64,000 bases of DNA from contig NZ_NVPR01000032.1 of the NCBI RefSeq assembly GCF_002551815.1, positions 123,084 to 187,083 on the forward strand. Reading direction: 5' to 3'. This stretch comes from Bacillus sp. AFS098217. Its GTDB lineage: Bacteria; Bacillota; Bacilli; Bacillales; Bacillaceae_G. The notes below the pieces were generated by a model that did not search any database, had not been told where the DNA came from, and saw nothing but the letters and a program-made list of their open reading frames with translations. Made by a program: the position numbers and the translations under genes. This document shows positions 8,421 through 18,109 of the stretch, one piece after another (positions within the stretch are counted from its first letter, which is position 1; each line of letters begins with the position of its first letter).

Positions 8421-9524
8421 TCAACCCCTAGCTACCGTTTCTTTTTCTCGTACAACATACTCTTTTGGAGCTTCTTCTTCTCGCAATATACGAAGTGCTC
8501 CTTCTGCTAATGCTTGTAATTCATCTTCTCCAGGATGCACAATGACATCTGCAATCCAATGCACACGCTCTTTTATTTCATCAACAAGAATCTTACTATA
8601 CGCAAGTCCTCCCGTTAAAATGATAGCATCTATTTTCCCATGAAGAACAGTACTAGCTCCACCGATTTCTTTAGCGACTTGATATGCCATTGCTTTATAA
8701 ATAAGAGTCGCCTCAGGATCGCCTTTCTCAACCATGTTTTCGACCTTAATTGCGTCGTTTGTACCAATGAGACTCACTAATCCACCTTGTCCAACAATCT
8801 TTTTCATCATTTCATCGCGGTAATAATCACCAGAGAAACACATTTCTATTAATTGACCAACTGGTACTGTTCCAGCACGCTCTGGACTAAATGGACCTTC
8901 TCCATTTAAACCATTATTTACATCAATGACTTTTCCATTTTTATGAGCACCAACTGTAATTCCGCCGCCCATATGGGCAATTAATAGATTTAAATCTTCA
9001 TATTTGTGGCCTAGTTCTACTGCAACTTTACGCGCCACCGCTTTTTGGTTTAACGCATGAAAGATACTTTTTCGCTCCATACCCGAAATTCCGCTAATGC
9101 GAGCGATTGGCTCCATTTCATCCACAACAACTGGATCGACAATGAATGCTGGAATATTTAATCCAGAAGCAATTTCATACGCCAAAATACCTCCAAGGTT
9201 TGAAGCGTGATGGCCACTAAATCCATTTTTTAAATCTTCTAACATTGCTTCGTTCACTGTATACGTGCCGCCTTCAATCGGACGAAGTAATCCTCCGCGT
9301 CCGCAAACAGCATTTAATTTTGAAATATTGATGCCATGAGAATGTAGAACTTCCAAAATTGTTTCTTTTCGAAATTCATATTGATCAATAATTCGTTTGT
9401 ATTTCCCAATTTTTTCTTCATCATGACGAATAGTTTCTTCTAAAACAGGCCTCTCGTTATCAAAAACACCTATTTTTGTGGATGTACTACCCGGATTAAT
9501 AACAAGAATTCGATTTAAGGACAA
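8421..9524 (-). CDS. buk: Butyrate (branched-chain acid) kinase
   Basis: 367 residues of the acetate/butyrate kinase (ASKHA) fold. Converts butyryl-, isobutyryl- or isovaleryl-phosphate to acid with ATP formation. Seen are the N-terminal phosphate motif [31 protein letters not shown] and the C-terminal adenosine motif [12 protein letters not shown] start at 9524 is chosen because GGAGG lies eight bases upstream and the resulting N-terminus ([12 protein letters not shown]) matches the family; the frame can be read 15 bases further up. Follows bcd after a hairpin-containing gap. Confidence 0.94.
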   Translation of the reverse strand: MSLNRILVINPGSTSTKIGVFDNERPVLEETIRHDEEKIGKYKRIIDQYEFRKETILEVLHSHGINISKLNAVCGRGGLLRPIEGGTYTVNEAMLEDLKNGFSGHHASNLGGILAYEIASGLNIPAFIVDPVVVDEMEPIARISGISGMERKSIFHALNQKAVARKVAVELGHKYEDLNLLIAHMGGGITVGAHKNGKVIDVNNGLNGEGPFSPERAGTVPVGQLIEMCFSGDYYRDEMMKKIVGQGGLVSLIGTNDAIKVENMVEKGDPEATLIYKAMAYQVAKEIGGASTVLHGKIDAIILTGGLAYSKILVDEIKERVHWIADVIVHPGEDELQALAEGALRILREEEAPKEYVVREKETVARG

Positions 9525-9547
9525 TGTTGCTACCTCCACCTATAAAT

Positions 9548-9592
9548 TCAAAAGGCAGTGGAAACCTCATAAGAGGTAACCACAGCTTTTGT
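9548..9592 (-). terminator. Hairpin between bcd and buk (intra-operonic)
   Basis: On the minus strand AAAAGC, GTGG and ACCTC pair in order with GAGGT, CCAC and GCCTTTT around a TTAT loop, a long stem with two short internal loops ending in a modest U-run. It could be a leaky terminator or an mRNA stabiliser that sets the ratio between ptb-bcd and the distal genes. Structure seen; role inferred. Confidence 0.5.
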
Positions 9593-9612
9593 AGAAGTTG
9601 TATATGAAAGGA

Positions 9613-10713
9613 TTAGCGACGGCTAATAATGTCATGACCGTTGCGTAAGTACGTGCTGCGAGTATTTTTTAAGCTTGCAATACGTTCTTCAGCTAGACGA
9701 TCTGCTGCCACATAAGTTGGTACACCATCACGTTTTGAAATTTCAATTACTTTTGCAATTGTGTCATAAATAGACTCTACGCGTTTTAGTGCACGTTCTC
9801 TATTGTATCCATATAATTCATCCGCTACGTTAATTACGCCGCCTGCATTAATTACATAGTCTGGTGCGTATACAATACCCATTTCATGGATTGTATCACC
9901 GTGACGATCTTCTTTTAATTGGTTATTTGCAGAACCTGCGATTACTTTTGCTTTAAATTGTGGAATTGTTTCATCATTGATTGTTGCACCTAATGCACAT
10001 GGTGCATAAATATCACACTCTACATCGTAAATTTCATTTGGCTCAACTGCTGTTGCACCGAATTCTTCTACTGCACGTTGTACCGCTTCTTTATTAATGT
10101 CTGTAACAATTAATTGCGCACCTTCAGCGTGTAAATGTTTACATAAGTGATACGCTACGTTACCAACACCTTGAACAGCAATTACTTTACCTTCTAAGCT
10201 ATCTGTACCAAATGCTTCTTTTGCTGCTGCTTTCATACCACGGTAAACACCATATGCAGTTACTGGAGATGGGTTACCAGAAGAACCGAATGAAGGTGAA
10301 ATACCTGTTACAAAGTCAGTTTCCTCATGGATAATATCCATATCATCAACTGTTGTACCAACATCTTCTGCAGTAATATAGCGACCGTTTAAACCTTGAA
10401 TATAGCGTCCTAGTGCTCGGAACATTGCCTCGCTTTTATCTTTACGTGGATCGCCGATAATAACTGTTTTTGCACCACCTAGGTTTAAACCAGCTGCTGC
10501 ATTTTTATATGTCATCCCTTTTGCAAGACGCAATGCATCTTCAATCGCCGCTTCTTCAGAATCATATGTCCACATTCTTGTTCCGCCAAGGGCTGGTCCA
10601 AGCGTTGTATCATGAATTGCAATGATTGCTTTTAATCCAGATTCTTTATCTTGACAAAATACTACTTGCTCATAATCATATTTTTCTAAGTATTCGAAGA
10701 TTTCTAATGTCAT
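9613..10713 (-). CDS. bcd: Leucine (branched-chain amino acid) dehydrogenase
   Basis: 366 residues, NAD-dependent oxidative deamination of Leu, Ile and Val to the 2-oxoacids used by the bkd complex. The Glu/Leu/Phe/Val dehydrogenase signature [11 protein letters not shown] with the catalytic Lys is visible, as is the Rossmann motif [18 protein letters not shown]. The ATG at 10713 is preferred over 10719 because GGGGGA lies seven bases upstream and the N-terminus [17 protein letters not shown] matches B. cereus leucine dehydrogenase. A few substitutions relative to the B. cereus protein I remember (for example NDETIPQF) suggest a divergent group member. Confidence 0.96.
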   Translation of the reverse strand: MTLEIFEYLEKYDYEQVVFCQDKESGLKAIIAIHDTTLGPALGGTRMWTYDSEEAAIEDALRLAKGMTYKNAAAGLNLGGAKTVIIGDPRKDKSEAMFRALGRYIQGLNGRYITAEDVGTTVDDMDIIHEETDFVTGISPSFGSSGNPSPVTAYGVYRGMKAAAKEAFGTDSLEGKVIAVQGVGNVAYHLCKHLHAEGAQLIVTDINKEAVQRAVEEFGATAVEPNEIYDVECDIYAPCALGATINDETIPQFKAKVIAGSANNQLKEDRHGDTIHEMGIVYAPDYVINAGGVINVADELYGYNRERALKRVESIYDTIAKVIEISKRDGVPTYVAADRLAEERIASLKNTRSTYLRNGHDIISRR

Positions 10714-10747
10714 TGTCATTTCCCCCTAATTGTTTTACCCTTTTGGT

Positions 10748-11647
10748 TTATTTAGAAGCAGTCGCAACTGCTAAAGCTAATGAATATACTTTTGTTTCTG
10801 CTGAATCAGCACGAGATGTTAACACAATTGGTGCCTTCGCGCCTGCAATCATCGCTCCTACATTTGCATTTGCAAAATAGACGAGTGATTTATATAGCAC
10901 GTTTCCAGCTTCAATCGTTGGGACGAGTAAAATGTCTGCCTTACCTGCTACATCACTTACTATGCCTTTATGCTCTGCTGCAATTTGTGATACAGCATTA
11001 TCTAAAGCAAGCGGCCCATCAACAATACAATCTTTAATTTGTCCGCGGCGATTCATTTGTGTTAACATCGCTGCATCAATTGTTGCTTGCATTGCTGGAT
11101 TAATAACTTCTACCGCTGCAATCGGAGCTACTTTTGGCAATTCAATTCCTATTGCCCGGGCAACTTCCACAGTATTTTGTATAATGGCAGCTTTTTGTCC
11201 TACATCAGGTGCAATATTCATCGCTGCATCTGTGACAAAAATAAAGCGATCATAATTTGGAACTTCAAACGCTGCAACATGTGAAAGTACACCGCCCTTA
11301 CGAAGCCCCCACTCTTTATTTAACACTGCTTTTAAAATACTTGCTGTTGGGATGTTCCCTTTCATAAGTACATCCGCTTCACCATTTCTTACAGCTTTAA
11401 CAGAAAGTTCCGCAGCTTCGCTACTTGATGTTGCCGCAATCACTTGGATATGTTCTGAAGCTTGTAAGTCATGCTCTTGTAGCATACCCATAATTTTTTC
11501 TTGATTTCCATATAGACGAAATTGAGCTAACTGTAATTGAATTGCTTTCGCTACTGCTTCAATTACTTCATGATCTTCAGCTACTGCTACAGCCACAGTT
11601 TTATTCGGCTGTCCTGCTACTCGATCAATTAGTTGTTTTAACTTCAT
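10748..11647 (-). CDS. ptb: Phosphate butyryltransferase
   Basis: 299 residues of the phosphate acetyl/butyryl transferase family. Exchanges CoA for phosphate on butyryl- and branched acyl-CoA, supplying Buk. Family marks are DVLMKGNIPTASILKAVL, FVTDAAMNIAPD and GPLALDNAVS. First gene of the seven-gene leftward operon; its ATG lies about 35 bases after the start expected for the sigma-54 promoter at 11691-11708. Confidence 0.94.
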   Translation of the reverse strand: MKLKQLIDRVAGQPNKTVAVAVAEDHEVIEAVAKAIQLQLAQFRLYGNQEKIMGMLQEHDLQASEHIQVIAATSSSEAAELSVKAVRNGEADVLMKGNIPTASILKAVLNKEWGLRKGGVLSHVAAFEVPNYDRFIFVTDAAMNIAPDVGQKAAIIQNTVEVARAIGIELPKVAPIAAVEVINPAMQATIDAAMLTQMNRRGQIKDCIVDGPLALDNAVSQIAAEHKGIVSDVAGKADILLVPTIEAGNVLYKSLVYFANANVGAMIAGAKAPIVLTSRADSAETKVYSLALAVATASK

Positions 11648-11690
11648 ATTTTGTAATCAACCCTTTCCGTCGTCCCTCGTCTATTCTAAT

Positions 11691-11708
11691 AAGCAAATAC
11701 CGTGCCAA
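11691..11708 (-). promoter_or_regulatory. Sigma-54 (SigL) promoter of the bkd operon
   Basis: The minus strand reads TGGCAC-GGTAT-TTGCT, an exact match to the sigma-54 consensus TGGCAC-N5-TTGCW, with GG at 11706-11705 and GC at 11694-11693. It lies just upstream of ptb and downstream of the sigma-54 activator gene bkdR. Transcription should start near 11681. Confidence 0.93.
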
Positions 11709-11733
11709 CTTTTCAAAGTGGTCATACCAATTA

Positions 11734-11747
11734 TGAAAACGCATACA
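11734..11747. promoter_or_regulatory. cre-like (CcpA) site in the bkd control region
   Basis: TGAAAACGCATACA fits TGNAANCGNWNNCW at every position on the plus strand and, read on the other strand (TGTATGCGTTTTCA), misses it at one. It lies between the sigma-54 promoter and the inverted repeat at 11818-11852. Match seen; CcpA binding is inference. Confidence 0.5.
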
Positions 11748-11817
11748 AAACACGATAAAATCAGTACTTTATAAAGCTGCGGAATATTCTGTCTTAAATT
11801 GTCACCTTTTGTATACC

Positions 11818-11852
11818 ATGCAATAAATTGCACGGTACGCAATTTATTGCAT
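11818..11852. promoter_or_regulatory. Probable BkdR upstream activating sequence
   Basis: A perfect 14-bp inverted repeat, ATGCAATAAATTGC and its complement, with a seven-base spacer. It overlaps the bkdR stop codon, has no following U-run, and is centred about 130 bp upstream of the -24 element, the expected place for an enhancer of a sigma-54 activator. Confidence 0.65.
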
Positions 11853-13916
11853 GCTATTTTTTGCACAATCAAACTTCTCTAACTTGTAATATAAATTTCG
11901 AACCGAAATCCCTAAAGCTTTTGCTGTTTTTGTTTTATTCCCTTCAAATTTCTCTAAATATTCATGAATGATATTCCCTTCAAATTCCGCGACCAAATGA
12001 TCCAGAGATTTTTCTTCTAATTCTGGTAGTAAACTGCTTACTTTTAAATCCATCTGATCTTCTTTATGTAAAGGAGGTAAATGATGTACATCAATATACA
12101 CTTCGTTATAATTCATAAAAATAATAGCCCGCCCCAAAATATTCTCAAGTTCCCTAACATTTCCCGGCCAATCATACGATTGCAAGTACTCAATCGCAGA
12201 TTTCGTTAATCCTTCTACATTACGACCGTAATCTTGGTTAATTTTTTGAATCAATCGTTCTGATATAACAGCAATATCCTCTTTCCGTTGACGAAGAGAT
12301 GGAATTTGAATCGGAATTTTATTTAGGCGATAATATAAGTCTTCTCGAAATTCCCCTTTCAAAATTGCTTTTTCTAAATTTACATGTGTCGCTGCAATAA
12401 CTCGGACGTTAATAGGAATTGCTTTCGTTCCCCCTACTTTTACAATTTCTTTCTCTTGTAGTACACGTAGTAACTTCGCTTGCGTACTGGCAGATAACTC
12501 ACCAATCTCATCTAAAAAAATGCTCCCATTGTTCGCTTCCTCAAAGAATCCGCGTTTACCGCCTCTTCTCGCGCCAGAAAACGCACCTTCTTCATAACCG
12601 AATAATTCACTTTCTAATAAATTTTCAGAGATAGCAGCACAGTTTACCCGAACAAACTTATTGTATTTTCGATTGCTCCCATTATGAATAGCGTGCGCAA
12701 ATAACTCTTTACCAGTCCCTGACTCTCCACGAAGCAATACTGTCGCTGGTGTATTCGCTCCGAGTTTCGCTTGTTCTATTGCCGCCATCGTTTCATCAGA
12801 TGTTCCTACAATATCATCAAAAGAATATTTCGCTTCTAGCGTCCGAATAATTTGTCGCGCCCGATTTAATTCATGCGTTAACTTCCGAATTTCTGACACA
12901 TCACGAATAACACCAACACTTCCCTTCAATATGCCATCCACAATAACCGGCGCGACATTTACAATAACATCACGTTTTTTCTGACCAATTTTCATATGAA
13001 TTCCTCGCACTGCCCTACGCGTCCGAAGTACTTTCATATGCATGCTTTCACCCTCTACGATATCAGTCGTCGCAGGTTTCCCAATAATGTCATCCTCTGA
13101 AAGACCAGTTAATTTCGTGTAAGCAGGGTTTATAACAAGACCTCTTCCCTTCTCATCTACAACAGAAATCGCTTCCTCAGACGAATGAATAATCGCTTCC
13201 AGTAAAGTTTGAATTTCTTTTAGATCCGTAACTTCTTCTGCTAAATCTACAACTTCCGTAATATCTTTAAAGATTGCAAACGCCCCTTGAACCTCTCCAT
13301 CTTCTTTTAAGATAGGAATCCGCGTTGTAATAATCTTCTTTCCATTTTCCAATGTAAGTTCCTGATTTATTTCCACTTGCTTCGTTCGCACAATCCGAAG
13401 TAACTTACTCGTTGGAATAACTTCTAAAATATATTTCCCTATTGCTTCTCCTGTTTTATAGCCCGTCATTCGCGCTGCACTTTTATTAAACAACTTTATA
13501 GTTCCATCTTTATCAACAACAATCATACCGTCATGTGTAGAATTTAAGATTAAATCTCCTTGCTGCGTTTGTTCTTTCAGCTTTTCAATTAAATCTTCTT
13601 TCTCATACGCCAATTTCGTAACAATTTTCGCAATATCCCCTGGTATAAGAAGTGTATTTTCATGTTTTTTCGCTAAGAGAACTTTATGTAAATGATAATC
13701 ACCCGTCATATCAAACATCACATCAAGATTTGCTTCAAGAAACGGCGTTATATCATCTCCAGTTGCAATATTTTGTTCTTTTGCAAGCTGCAATCCCTCT
13801 GCCTTTGGGTTTATATCAATTATCCCTATAATTTTAAATATATTTGAACTTTGCAACAAACTAAGAAGCGCACTTCCACCTTCGCCCGCCCCAATAATTA
13901 ATACCTTTTGTTTCAT
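11844..13916 (-). CDS. bkdR: Sigma-54-dependent activator of the bkd operon
   Basis: 690 residues. The N-terminal ~100 residues look like a Rossmann fold ([18 protein letters not shown], then IIGIIDINP and FDMTGD), followed by two PAS domains (about 125-340), the AAA+ sigma-54 interaction domain with Walker A GESGTGKE and the sigma-54 contact motif as GAFSGA, and a C-terminal Fis-type helix-turn-helix ([17 protein letters not shown]). It is expected to open the bkd promoter under branched-chain amino acid supply. ATG at 13916 is chosen over a GTG at 13958, which lacks spacing from its AAAGG. Orthologue of B. subtilis YqiR/BkdR (about 692 residues). Confidence 0.94.
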   Translation of the reverse strand: MKQKVLIIGAGEGGSALLSLLQSSNIFKIIGIIDINPKAEGLQLAKEQNIATGDDITPFLEANLDVMFDMTGDYHLHKVLLAKKHENTLLIPGDIAKIVTKLAYEKEDLIEKLKEQTQQGDLILNSTHDGMIVVDKDGTIKLFNKSAARMTGYKTGEAIGKYILEVIPTSKLLRIVRTKQVEINQELTLENGKKIITTRIPILKEDGEVQGAFAIFKDITEVVDLAEEVTDLKEIQTLLEAIIHSSEEAISVVDEKGRGLVINPAYTKLTGLSEDDIIGKPATTDIVEGESMHMKVLRTRRAVRGIHMKIGQKKRDVIVNVAPVIVDGILKGSVGVIRDVSEIRKLTHELNRARQIIRTLEAKYSFDDIVGTSDETMAAIEQAKLGANTPATVLLRGESGTGKELFAHAIHNGSNRKYNKFVRVNCAAISENLLESELFGYEEGAFSGARRGGKRGFFEEANNGSIFLDEIGELSASTQAKLLRVLQEKEIVKVGGTKAIPINVRVIAATHVNLEKAILKGEFREDLYYRLNKIPIQIPSLRQRKEDIAVISERLIQKINQDYGRNVEGLTKSAIEYLQSYDWPGNVRELENILGRAIIFMNYNEVYIDVHHLPPLHKEDQMDLKVSSLLPELEEKSLDHLVAEFEGNIIHEYLEKFEGNKTKTAKALGISVRNLYYKLEKFDCAKNSMQ

Positions 13917-14054
13917 ACATTGCACTTCCTCTCGAAGTATCTCTGCAAATTTTTTCACACCTTTATCTTACTCGTTCAGCAACTTCTTGACAAATCACCT
14001 TTCCATATCACATCATTTAATATATACAAAATTATCTGAAAAGGAGCGTTATCT

Positions 14055-14288
14055 ATGCAGCGTTACCTTGCCCTTCTACTAGCACTTATTCCTATTTCAT
14101 TAGCCGTGCTAGGTATCAAATTAATGAGAGATACTGTATTCGGCATTCTTTTCTCTCCAATCCCTGTATTATGGCTACAATTTTTGATTGGTGCATTCTG
14201 CTTTGCAATCGGTTTTTATATCTTTGGGGGCTTCGTTTTACATCGTGATCGGAAACGAAATAAAGTACAAGCCCGATTCAAAAGATAA
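14055..14288 (+). CDS. yqzF: DUF2627 membrane protein, YqzF
   Basis: 77 residues, two hydrophobic segments (MQRYLALLLALIPISLAVLGIKLM and VLWLQFLIGAFCFAIGFYIFGGFV) and a basic C-terminus (HRDRKRNKVQARFKR). It matches the DUF2627 family in its usual place beside bkdR. AAGGAGCG precedes the ATG. Function unknown. Confidence 0.8.
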   Translation: MQRYLALLLALIPISLAVLGIKLMRDTVFGILFSPIPVLWLQFLIGAFCFAIGFYIFGGFVLHRDRKRNKVQARFKR

Positions 14289-14292
14289 AAAA

Positions 14293-14333
14293 CAAAAAAA
14301 TGAGGCCTCTCTTATGAAAGGTCTCATTTTTTT
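14293..14333. terminator. Bidirectional terminator between yqzF and yqiK
   Basis: ATGAGGCCT pairs with AGGTCTCAT (one G-T pair) around a 10-base loop, with A-run and T-run on the two sides. Confidence 0.8.
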
Positions 14334-15058
14334 ACTTGTAATAACGCTCTAGCTGTTTCCGGGTAATCAGTAATAATAGCTGATATATTCATATCAAAAT
14401 ACTTACGTATAACTGTTTCATCATTAATTGTATACGGCCGGACATCCACTCCGCACTCCATTGTTAGTTCTGCAATTGCATCTTGAAGATAGCGATAGTT
14501 CGGATGAACCCCAGTAGCCCCCATTTTTTGCGCATATGCCCACGGGCTATGTAACCCTTCTCGATATAAAATGGCTGTCTGAATATCTGGCGCCATCATA
14601 TGGCACTTTTTCATACTATAATGATTAAACGAAGAGAAAATCACTCGTTCTTCCAAATTAAACTTCCGCACAAGAGTAATCACTTCTTCTTCTAAACCTC
14701 GATATGGAATTTTATTATTTTTTAATTCAATATTGAGCAATAATTGATTGGACTGTAACCACTCCAACACTTCTTCTAATAAAGGAATATGGCAAAAGCC
14801 TACTTTTTCACCAAACTTATAACTCGCATCTAACTTCCGCAAATCTTCATACAAATAATTCCGGACTTCACCTTTTCCATTTGTTGTCCGGTTAACCGTT
14901 TCATCATGAATCACAACAATTTTTCCATCCTTCGTTAATTGAACATCTAATTCAATCCCGTCTGCTTGAAAAGATTCCGCAGCTTCGAATGAAATCATTG
15001 TATTTTCCGGATACGTCCCCGCCGCACCGCGGTGTGCAAATATAAGAGTCATCCTCAC
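14324..15058 (-). CDS. yqiK: Glycerophosphodiester phosphodiesterase
   Basis: 244 residues of the GDPD TIM-barrel family, cytosolic (no signal peptide). Hydrolyses glycerophosphodiesters to sn-glycerol 3-phosphate and an alcohol. Catalytic and metal residues are visible in FAHRGAAGTYPENTMISFEAA, GIELDVQLTKDGKIVVIHDETVNRTTNG and LLNIELKN. The same gene follows yqzF in B. subtilis. Confidence 0.92.
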   Translation of the reverse strand: MRMTLIFAHRGAAGTYPENTMISFEAAESFQADGIELDVQLTKDGKIVVIHDETVNRTTNGKGEVRNYLYEDLRKLDASYKFGEKVGFCHIPLLEEVLEWLQSNQLLLNIELKNNKIPYRGLEEEVITLVRKFNLEERVIFSSFNHYSMKKCHMMAPDIQTAILYREGLHSPWAYAQKMGATGVHPNYRYLQDAIAELTMECGVDVRPYTINDETVIRKYFDMNISAIITDYPETARALLQVKK

Positions 15059-15102
15059 TCCCCCATTCTTATGCTATACTATACGAAAAAGGAGGTACTT
15101 CT

Positions 15103-15249
15103 ATGAGACCATTACAAATTTCTCCGGACACTGCAATTCGCCTATCAAAAGCTCTAGGTGTTCCACTTGAACAGCTTATGCATATGCCACAACATATTTT
15201 AATTCAAAAATTAGTTGAATTAGAAAAACAAAATAAAGATGAAGAATAA
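15103..15249 (+). CDS. Small YycC-like protein
   Basis: 48 residues, MRPLQISPDTAIRLSKALGV followed by PLEQLMHMPQHILIQKLVELEK. AGGAGG lies eight bases before the ATG and a terminator follows at once. The sequence fits the YycC small-protein family as I recall it. Function unknown. It is divergent from yqiK, whose start lies 45 bases away. Confidence 0.72.
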   Translation: MRPLQISPDTAIRLSKALGVPLEQLMHMPQHILIQKLVELEKQNKDEE

Positions 15250-15251
15250 TA

Positions 15252-15278
15252 TAGTCCTGTTTTGCAGGGCTTTTTATT
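15252..15278 (+). terminator. Terminator of the yycC-like gene
   Basis: AGTCCTG pairs with CAGGGCT around TTTTG, followed by TTTTTATT. Confidence 0.7.
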
Positions 15279-15596
15279 ATCCTCAATTTATTCCCTTTTT
15301 AATTCATTTTATCACTGAGCAATTTCACTTAAATTGGCAATGTTAAAGCCAGTAAGATATTCTCTCCATACTCCTTTTTCTATTTTCTAAAAAGATACCT
15401 CTCTTTCCCCTCTTATTTCCAGAAAAACACAATAAAAACCTCCTACCTATCAGATTAAACTCTTCAATCCAATAAATAAAAGGTTTTAAAATTAGCTACC
15501 AATTCAATTACGTATGTACTTTATTGCCTGCATACGTAATTCGTTGACTATTGCATTTTGGTATGAAATACGCTTAACACCCTGCTATATCAACAT
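15279..15596. other. Gene-free stretch between yycC-like gene and spo0A
   Basis: No credible gene. It holds an 11-bp inverted repeat AATTACGTATG (15506-15516) with its complement at 15531-15541, 56 bases after the spo0A stop codon, without a U-run on either side. It may be a degenerate spo0A terminator or a protein site. Confidence 0.5.
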
Positions 15597-16391
15597 TTAC
15601 GAAGCCTTATGTTCAAGCCTTAACTTATCCGCAACCATTGCGATGAACTCAGAATTCGTAGGTTTTGCTTTTGACATGGATACTGTATAACCAAATAAGG
15701 ACGAGATAGAATCAATATTCCCACGGCTCCACGCTACTTCAATCGCATGGCGAATTGCACGTTCTACACGGCTTGCTGTTGTATTATATTTTTTTGCGAT
15801 ATCTGGGTATAATACTTTCGTAATAGACCCAAGTAGTTCGATATCATTGTATACCATAGAAATCGCCTCTCGTAAATACATGTATCCTTTAATATGAGCA
15901 GGTACACCAATTTCGTGAATAATGCTTGTAATACTTGCATCTAGATTCTTCGGTTTTCCATCTACTGTTGTTGCTGATCGGAAAGATGGTAGTGGACGTT
16001 TAATTGTAGCATTCGTTTTACCACTTACTTGACGAATATGGCTCGTTAAATTCTCCATATCAAATGGTTTTAATATGAAATAAGAAGCACCTAAATCAAC
16101 TGCTTTTTTTGTCACATCTTCTTGTCCAAATGCTGTTAACATAATGACATTTGGTTGTTTTAATCGTTCGATATGTCGCATTTTCTCTAATACTGCTAGC
16201 CCATCTAAATGTGGCATAATAATATCTAAAACGAGTACATCAGGTTGTTTTTCTTTTAATAAGTTTAAACACTCTTGGCCATTATAAGCAGTACCAATTA
16301 CCTCCATATCATCCTGAGCAGCAACATAACTTTCTAACATTGATACCAACTCTTTATTATCATCCACAAGACATACTTTAATTTTCTCCAC
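15597..16391 (-). CDS. spo0A: Master regulator of sporulation Spo0A
   Basis: 264 residues. Receiver domain at the N-terminus with acidic Asp10-Asp11 and the phosphoacceptor Asp56 in VLVLDIIMP, and the switch Thr/Lys in VIMLTAFG and FILKPFD; after a linker the DNA-binding domain with [20 protein letters not shown]. Phosphorylated by the Kin/Spo0F/Spo0B relay, it binds TGTCGAA boxes and starts sporulation. A GTG start at 16391 is taken because GGGAGG lies upstream and [12 protein letters not shown] is the conserved N-terminus; the open frame extends to 16463 without support. Confidence 0.97.
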   Translation of the reverse strand: MEKIKVCLVDDNKELVSMLESYVAAQDDMEVIGTAYNGQECLNLLKEKQPDVLVLDIIMPHLDGLAVLEKMRHIERLKQPNVIMLTAFGQEDVTKKAVDLGASYFILKPFDMENLTSHIRQVSGKTNATIKRPLPSFRSATTVDGKPKNLDASITSIIHEIGVPAHIKGYMYLREAISMVYNDIELLGSITKVLYPDIAKKYNTTASRVERAIRHAIEVAWSRGNIDSISSLFGYTVSMSKAKPTNSEFIAMVADKLRLEHKAS

Positions 16392-16455
16392 AGCTTTTCC
16401 TCCCTTACCGAATCGATTCTCCCGACATGTGTAAGCTTCTAGGCTACATGAATTG

Positions 16456-16480
16456 TTCGACAATTGTGTGAAATTTCCCT
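16456..16480 (-). promoter_or_regulatory. 0A box and possible SigH promoter of spo0A
   Basis: The minus strand carries TGTCGAA (16462-16456), an exact 0A box, 65-71 bases before the GTG. Just upstream AGGGAAATTT (16480-16471) resembles a SigH -35 with GTCGAAC in the -10 position. The 0A box match is exact; the SigH assignment is tentative. Confidence 0.55.
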
Positions 16481-16657
16481 TTTAAAGTTTCTTAATTTCC
16501 GATAAAATCACAAAAAAATATGTTTATCGTTCATTTATTTTCTTTCGTACTACATTCCATCATAGAATTACAACGAAACGTTCACTCTTTTCTTTTATTT
16601 TACAACAAAAAACAGCTCTTGCGGAACTTTTACAAAATTCCAACGAATTTCTCAATA

Positions 16658-16693
16658 AAAAAAGCAAGCTGACATGCATCAGCTTGCTTTTTT
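16658..16693. terminator. Terminator of spoIVB
   Basis: GCAAGCTGA / TCAGCTTGC stem with six-base loop, A-run on one side and T-run on the other, overlapping the spoIVB stop codon. Confidence 0.85.
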
Positions 16694-17977
16694 CTCTTGC
16701 TCATAAATGTTAATTCCTGCCTCGTGTAACATCCATTCAATATGAACACCATATCCTGAAGTTGGATCATTCACAAACACATGTGTGACTGCACCAATTA
16801 CTTTTCCATCTTGAACAATCGGACTGCCACTCATCCCTTGCACAATACCGCCTGTTTTCGCTAACAAGCGCTTGTCTGTAACTTTTATAACCATTCCTTT
16901 TGTAGCTGGGAACTTTTGTGGTACTGTACTTACAATTTCAATATCAAATGCTTCTACTTTATCTTGATCGATTACTGTTAATATTTTTGCTGGCCCTTCT
17001 TTTACTTGATGAGATAACGCAATCGGCATTTCTTTATCCATGATTCCATTTTTCATATTCGTATTTAATTTACCAAAAATACCGAATGGACTATTCGTTG
17101 TAATATTACCAATTACTTCACGATCTGGTGAAAATCTTGCTAATTTTTCTCCTGGATTTCCATGACTACCGCGTTCAATAGAAGTAACCGTTGAACGCAT
17201 AATTTGTCCGTCTTCCACTTGAATTGGTTTTTTTGTATCATTATCAGAAATAACATGGCCAAGGGCTCCATATTTCATAGAATCTGGATGAACAAAAGTC
17301 ATCGTTCCAATACCAGCTGCCGAATCACGAATATATAAACCAATTCGATAAGACGACTCGCCACTATCTTTTTGAGGTGTTAGCTTTGCTCGAATATACT
17401 TACCATCTCTTAATAAAACAAGATTAAGTGGTTCACCTGTTTCTCCACTATCATGAATAAACGGTGCTACATCACTCATTCTTTCAATTATTTTTCCATT
17501 AATTTCAGTAATCATATCTCCAACTTGTACACCAGCTACTTCTCCTGGAGATATTTTCCCTCTTTCGGTTTGAATTAAATGATGCCCTACAACAAGTACA
17601 CCTTTCGTATTCAACTTCACTCCGATGGATTGTCCACCTGGGATCACTTTAAAATCTTTTAATACTTTGACATTTACTTTTTTTACCGGAAAACCAGCGA
17701 GTTGAAAAACCATATCTGCTTCACCGTTTTGATGCGAATTTACCATAAGCCCTTGCACTTCTTTATCTGAACTTACTGTAAAAACATTATGATTTGTAGA
17801 TGCAGCCTGAAAAACTGGTAATGATGCTATTTCTGATTGTTGTCCTTCAAAAATAACGAGTTGCTTTGGGGATGAAATAAACGTACGCAGCGGTTTAAAA
17901 CATCCGATAAAAACTAACGAAACAAGGAGACAAATCCCTATTATTTTTCGGAATCGTTCTAATTTCAATTCGTTCAC
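16679..17977 (-). CDS. spoIVB: SpoIVB serine peptidase
   Basis: 432 residues, forespore-secreted S55 peptidase that cleaves SpoIVFA to release pro-SigK processing in the mother cell. An N-terminal membrane anchor ([16 protein letters not shown]), a PDZ domain (about residues 120-205, [10 protein letters not shown]...[11 protein letters not shown]) and the peptidase domain with the catalytic serine in [11 protein letters not shown] (residues 381-391) are visible. GTG start with TAGGAG eight bases upstream. Between recN and spo0A as in B. subtilis. Confidence 0.95.
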   Translation of the reverse strand: MNELKLERFRKIIGICLLVSLVFIGCFKPLRTFISSPKQLVIFEGQQSEIASLPVFQAASTNHNVFTVSSDKEVQGLMVNSHQNGEADMVFQLAGFPVKKVNVKVLKDFKVIPGGQSIGVKLNTKGVLVVGHHLIQTERGKISPGEVAGVQVGDMITEINGKIIERMSDVAPFIHDSGETGEPLNLVLLRDGKYIRAKLTPQKDSGESSYRIGLYIRDSAAGIGTMTFVHPDSMKYGALGHVISDNDTKKPIQVEDGQIMRSTVTSIERGSHGNPGEKLARFSPDREVIGNITTNSPFGIFGKLNTNMKNGIMDKEMPIALSHQVKEGPAKILTVIDQDKVEAFDIEIVSTVPQKFPATKGMVIKVTDKRLLAKTGGIVQGMSGSPIVQDGKVIGAVTHVFVNDPTSGYGVHIEWMLHEAGINIYEQEKKAS

Positions 17978-18082
17978 TCTCCTCGCTCCTACCCCACATT
18001 CAGCCTCTTTGGCTTCATCTTTTAATTTCTCCTTGCAACGCTTTGTTTATAACCGGAAGAATTAAGAAATCATCATTTGAAC

Positions 18083-18109
18083 AAAAAAGCTATCCATTAT
18101 TGGATAGCC
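18083..18109 (-). terminator. Terminator of recN
   Basis: GCTATCC / GGATAGC stem overlapping the recN stop codon, followed on the minus strand by TTTTTT. Confidence 0.8.

Noticed and set aside
11681-11872. Minus-strand 63-codon frame between bkdR and ptb
   Set aside because: It would cover the sigma-54 promoter, cre-like box and inverted repeat, and lacks a ribosome binding site.
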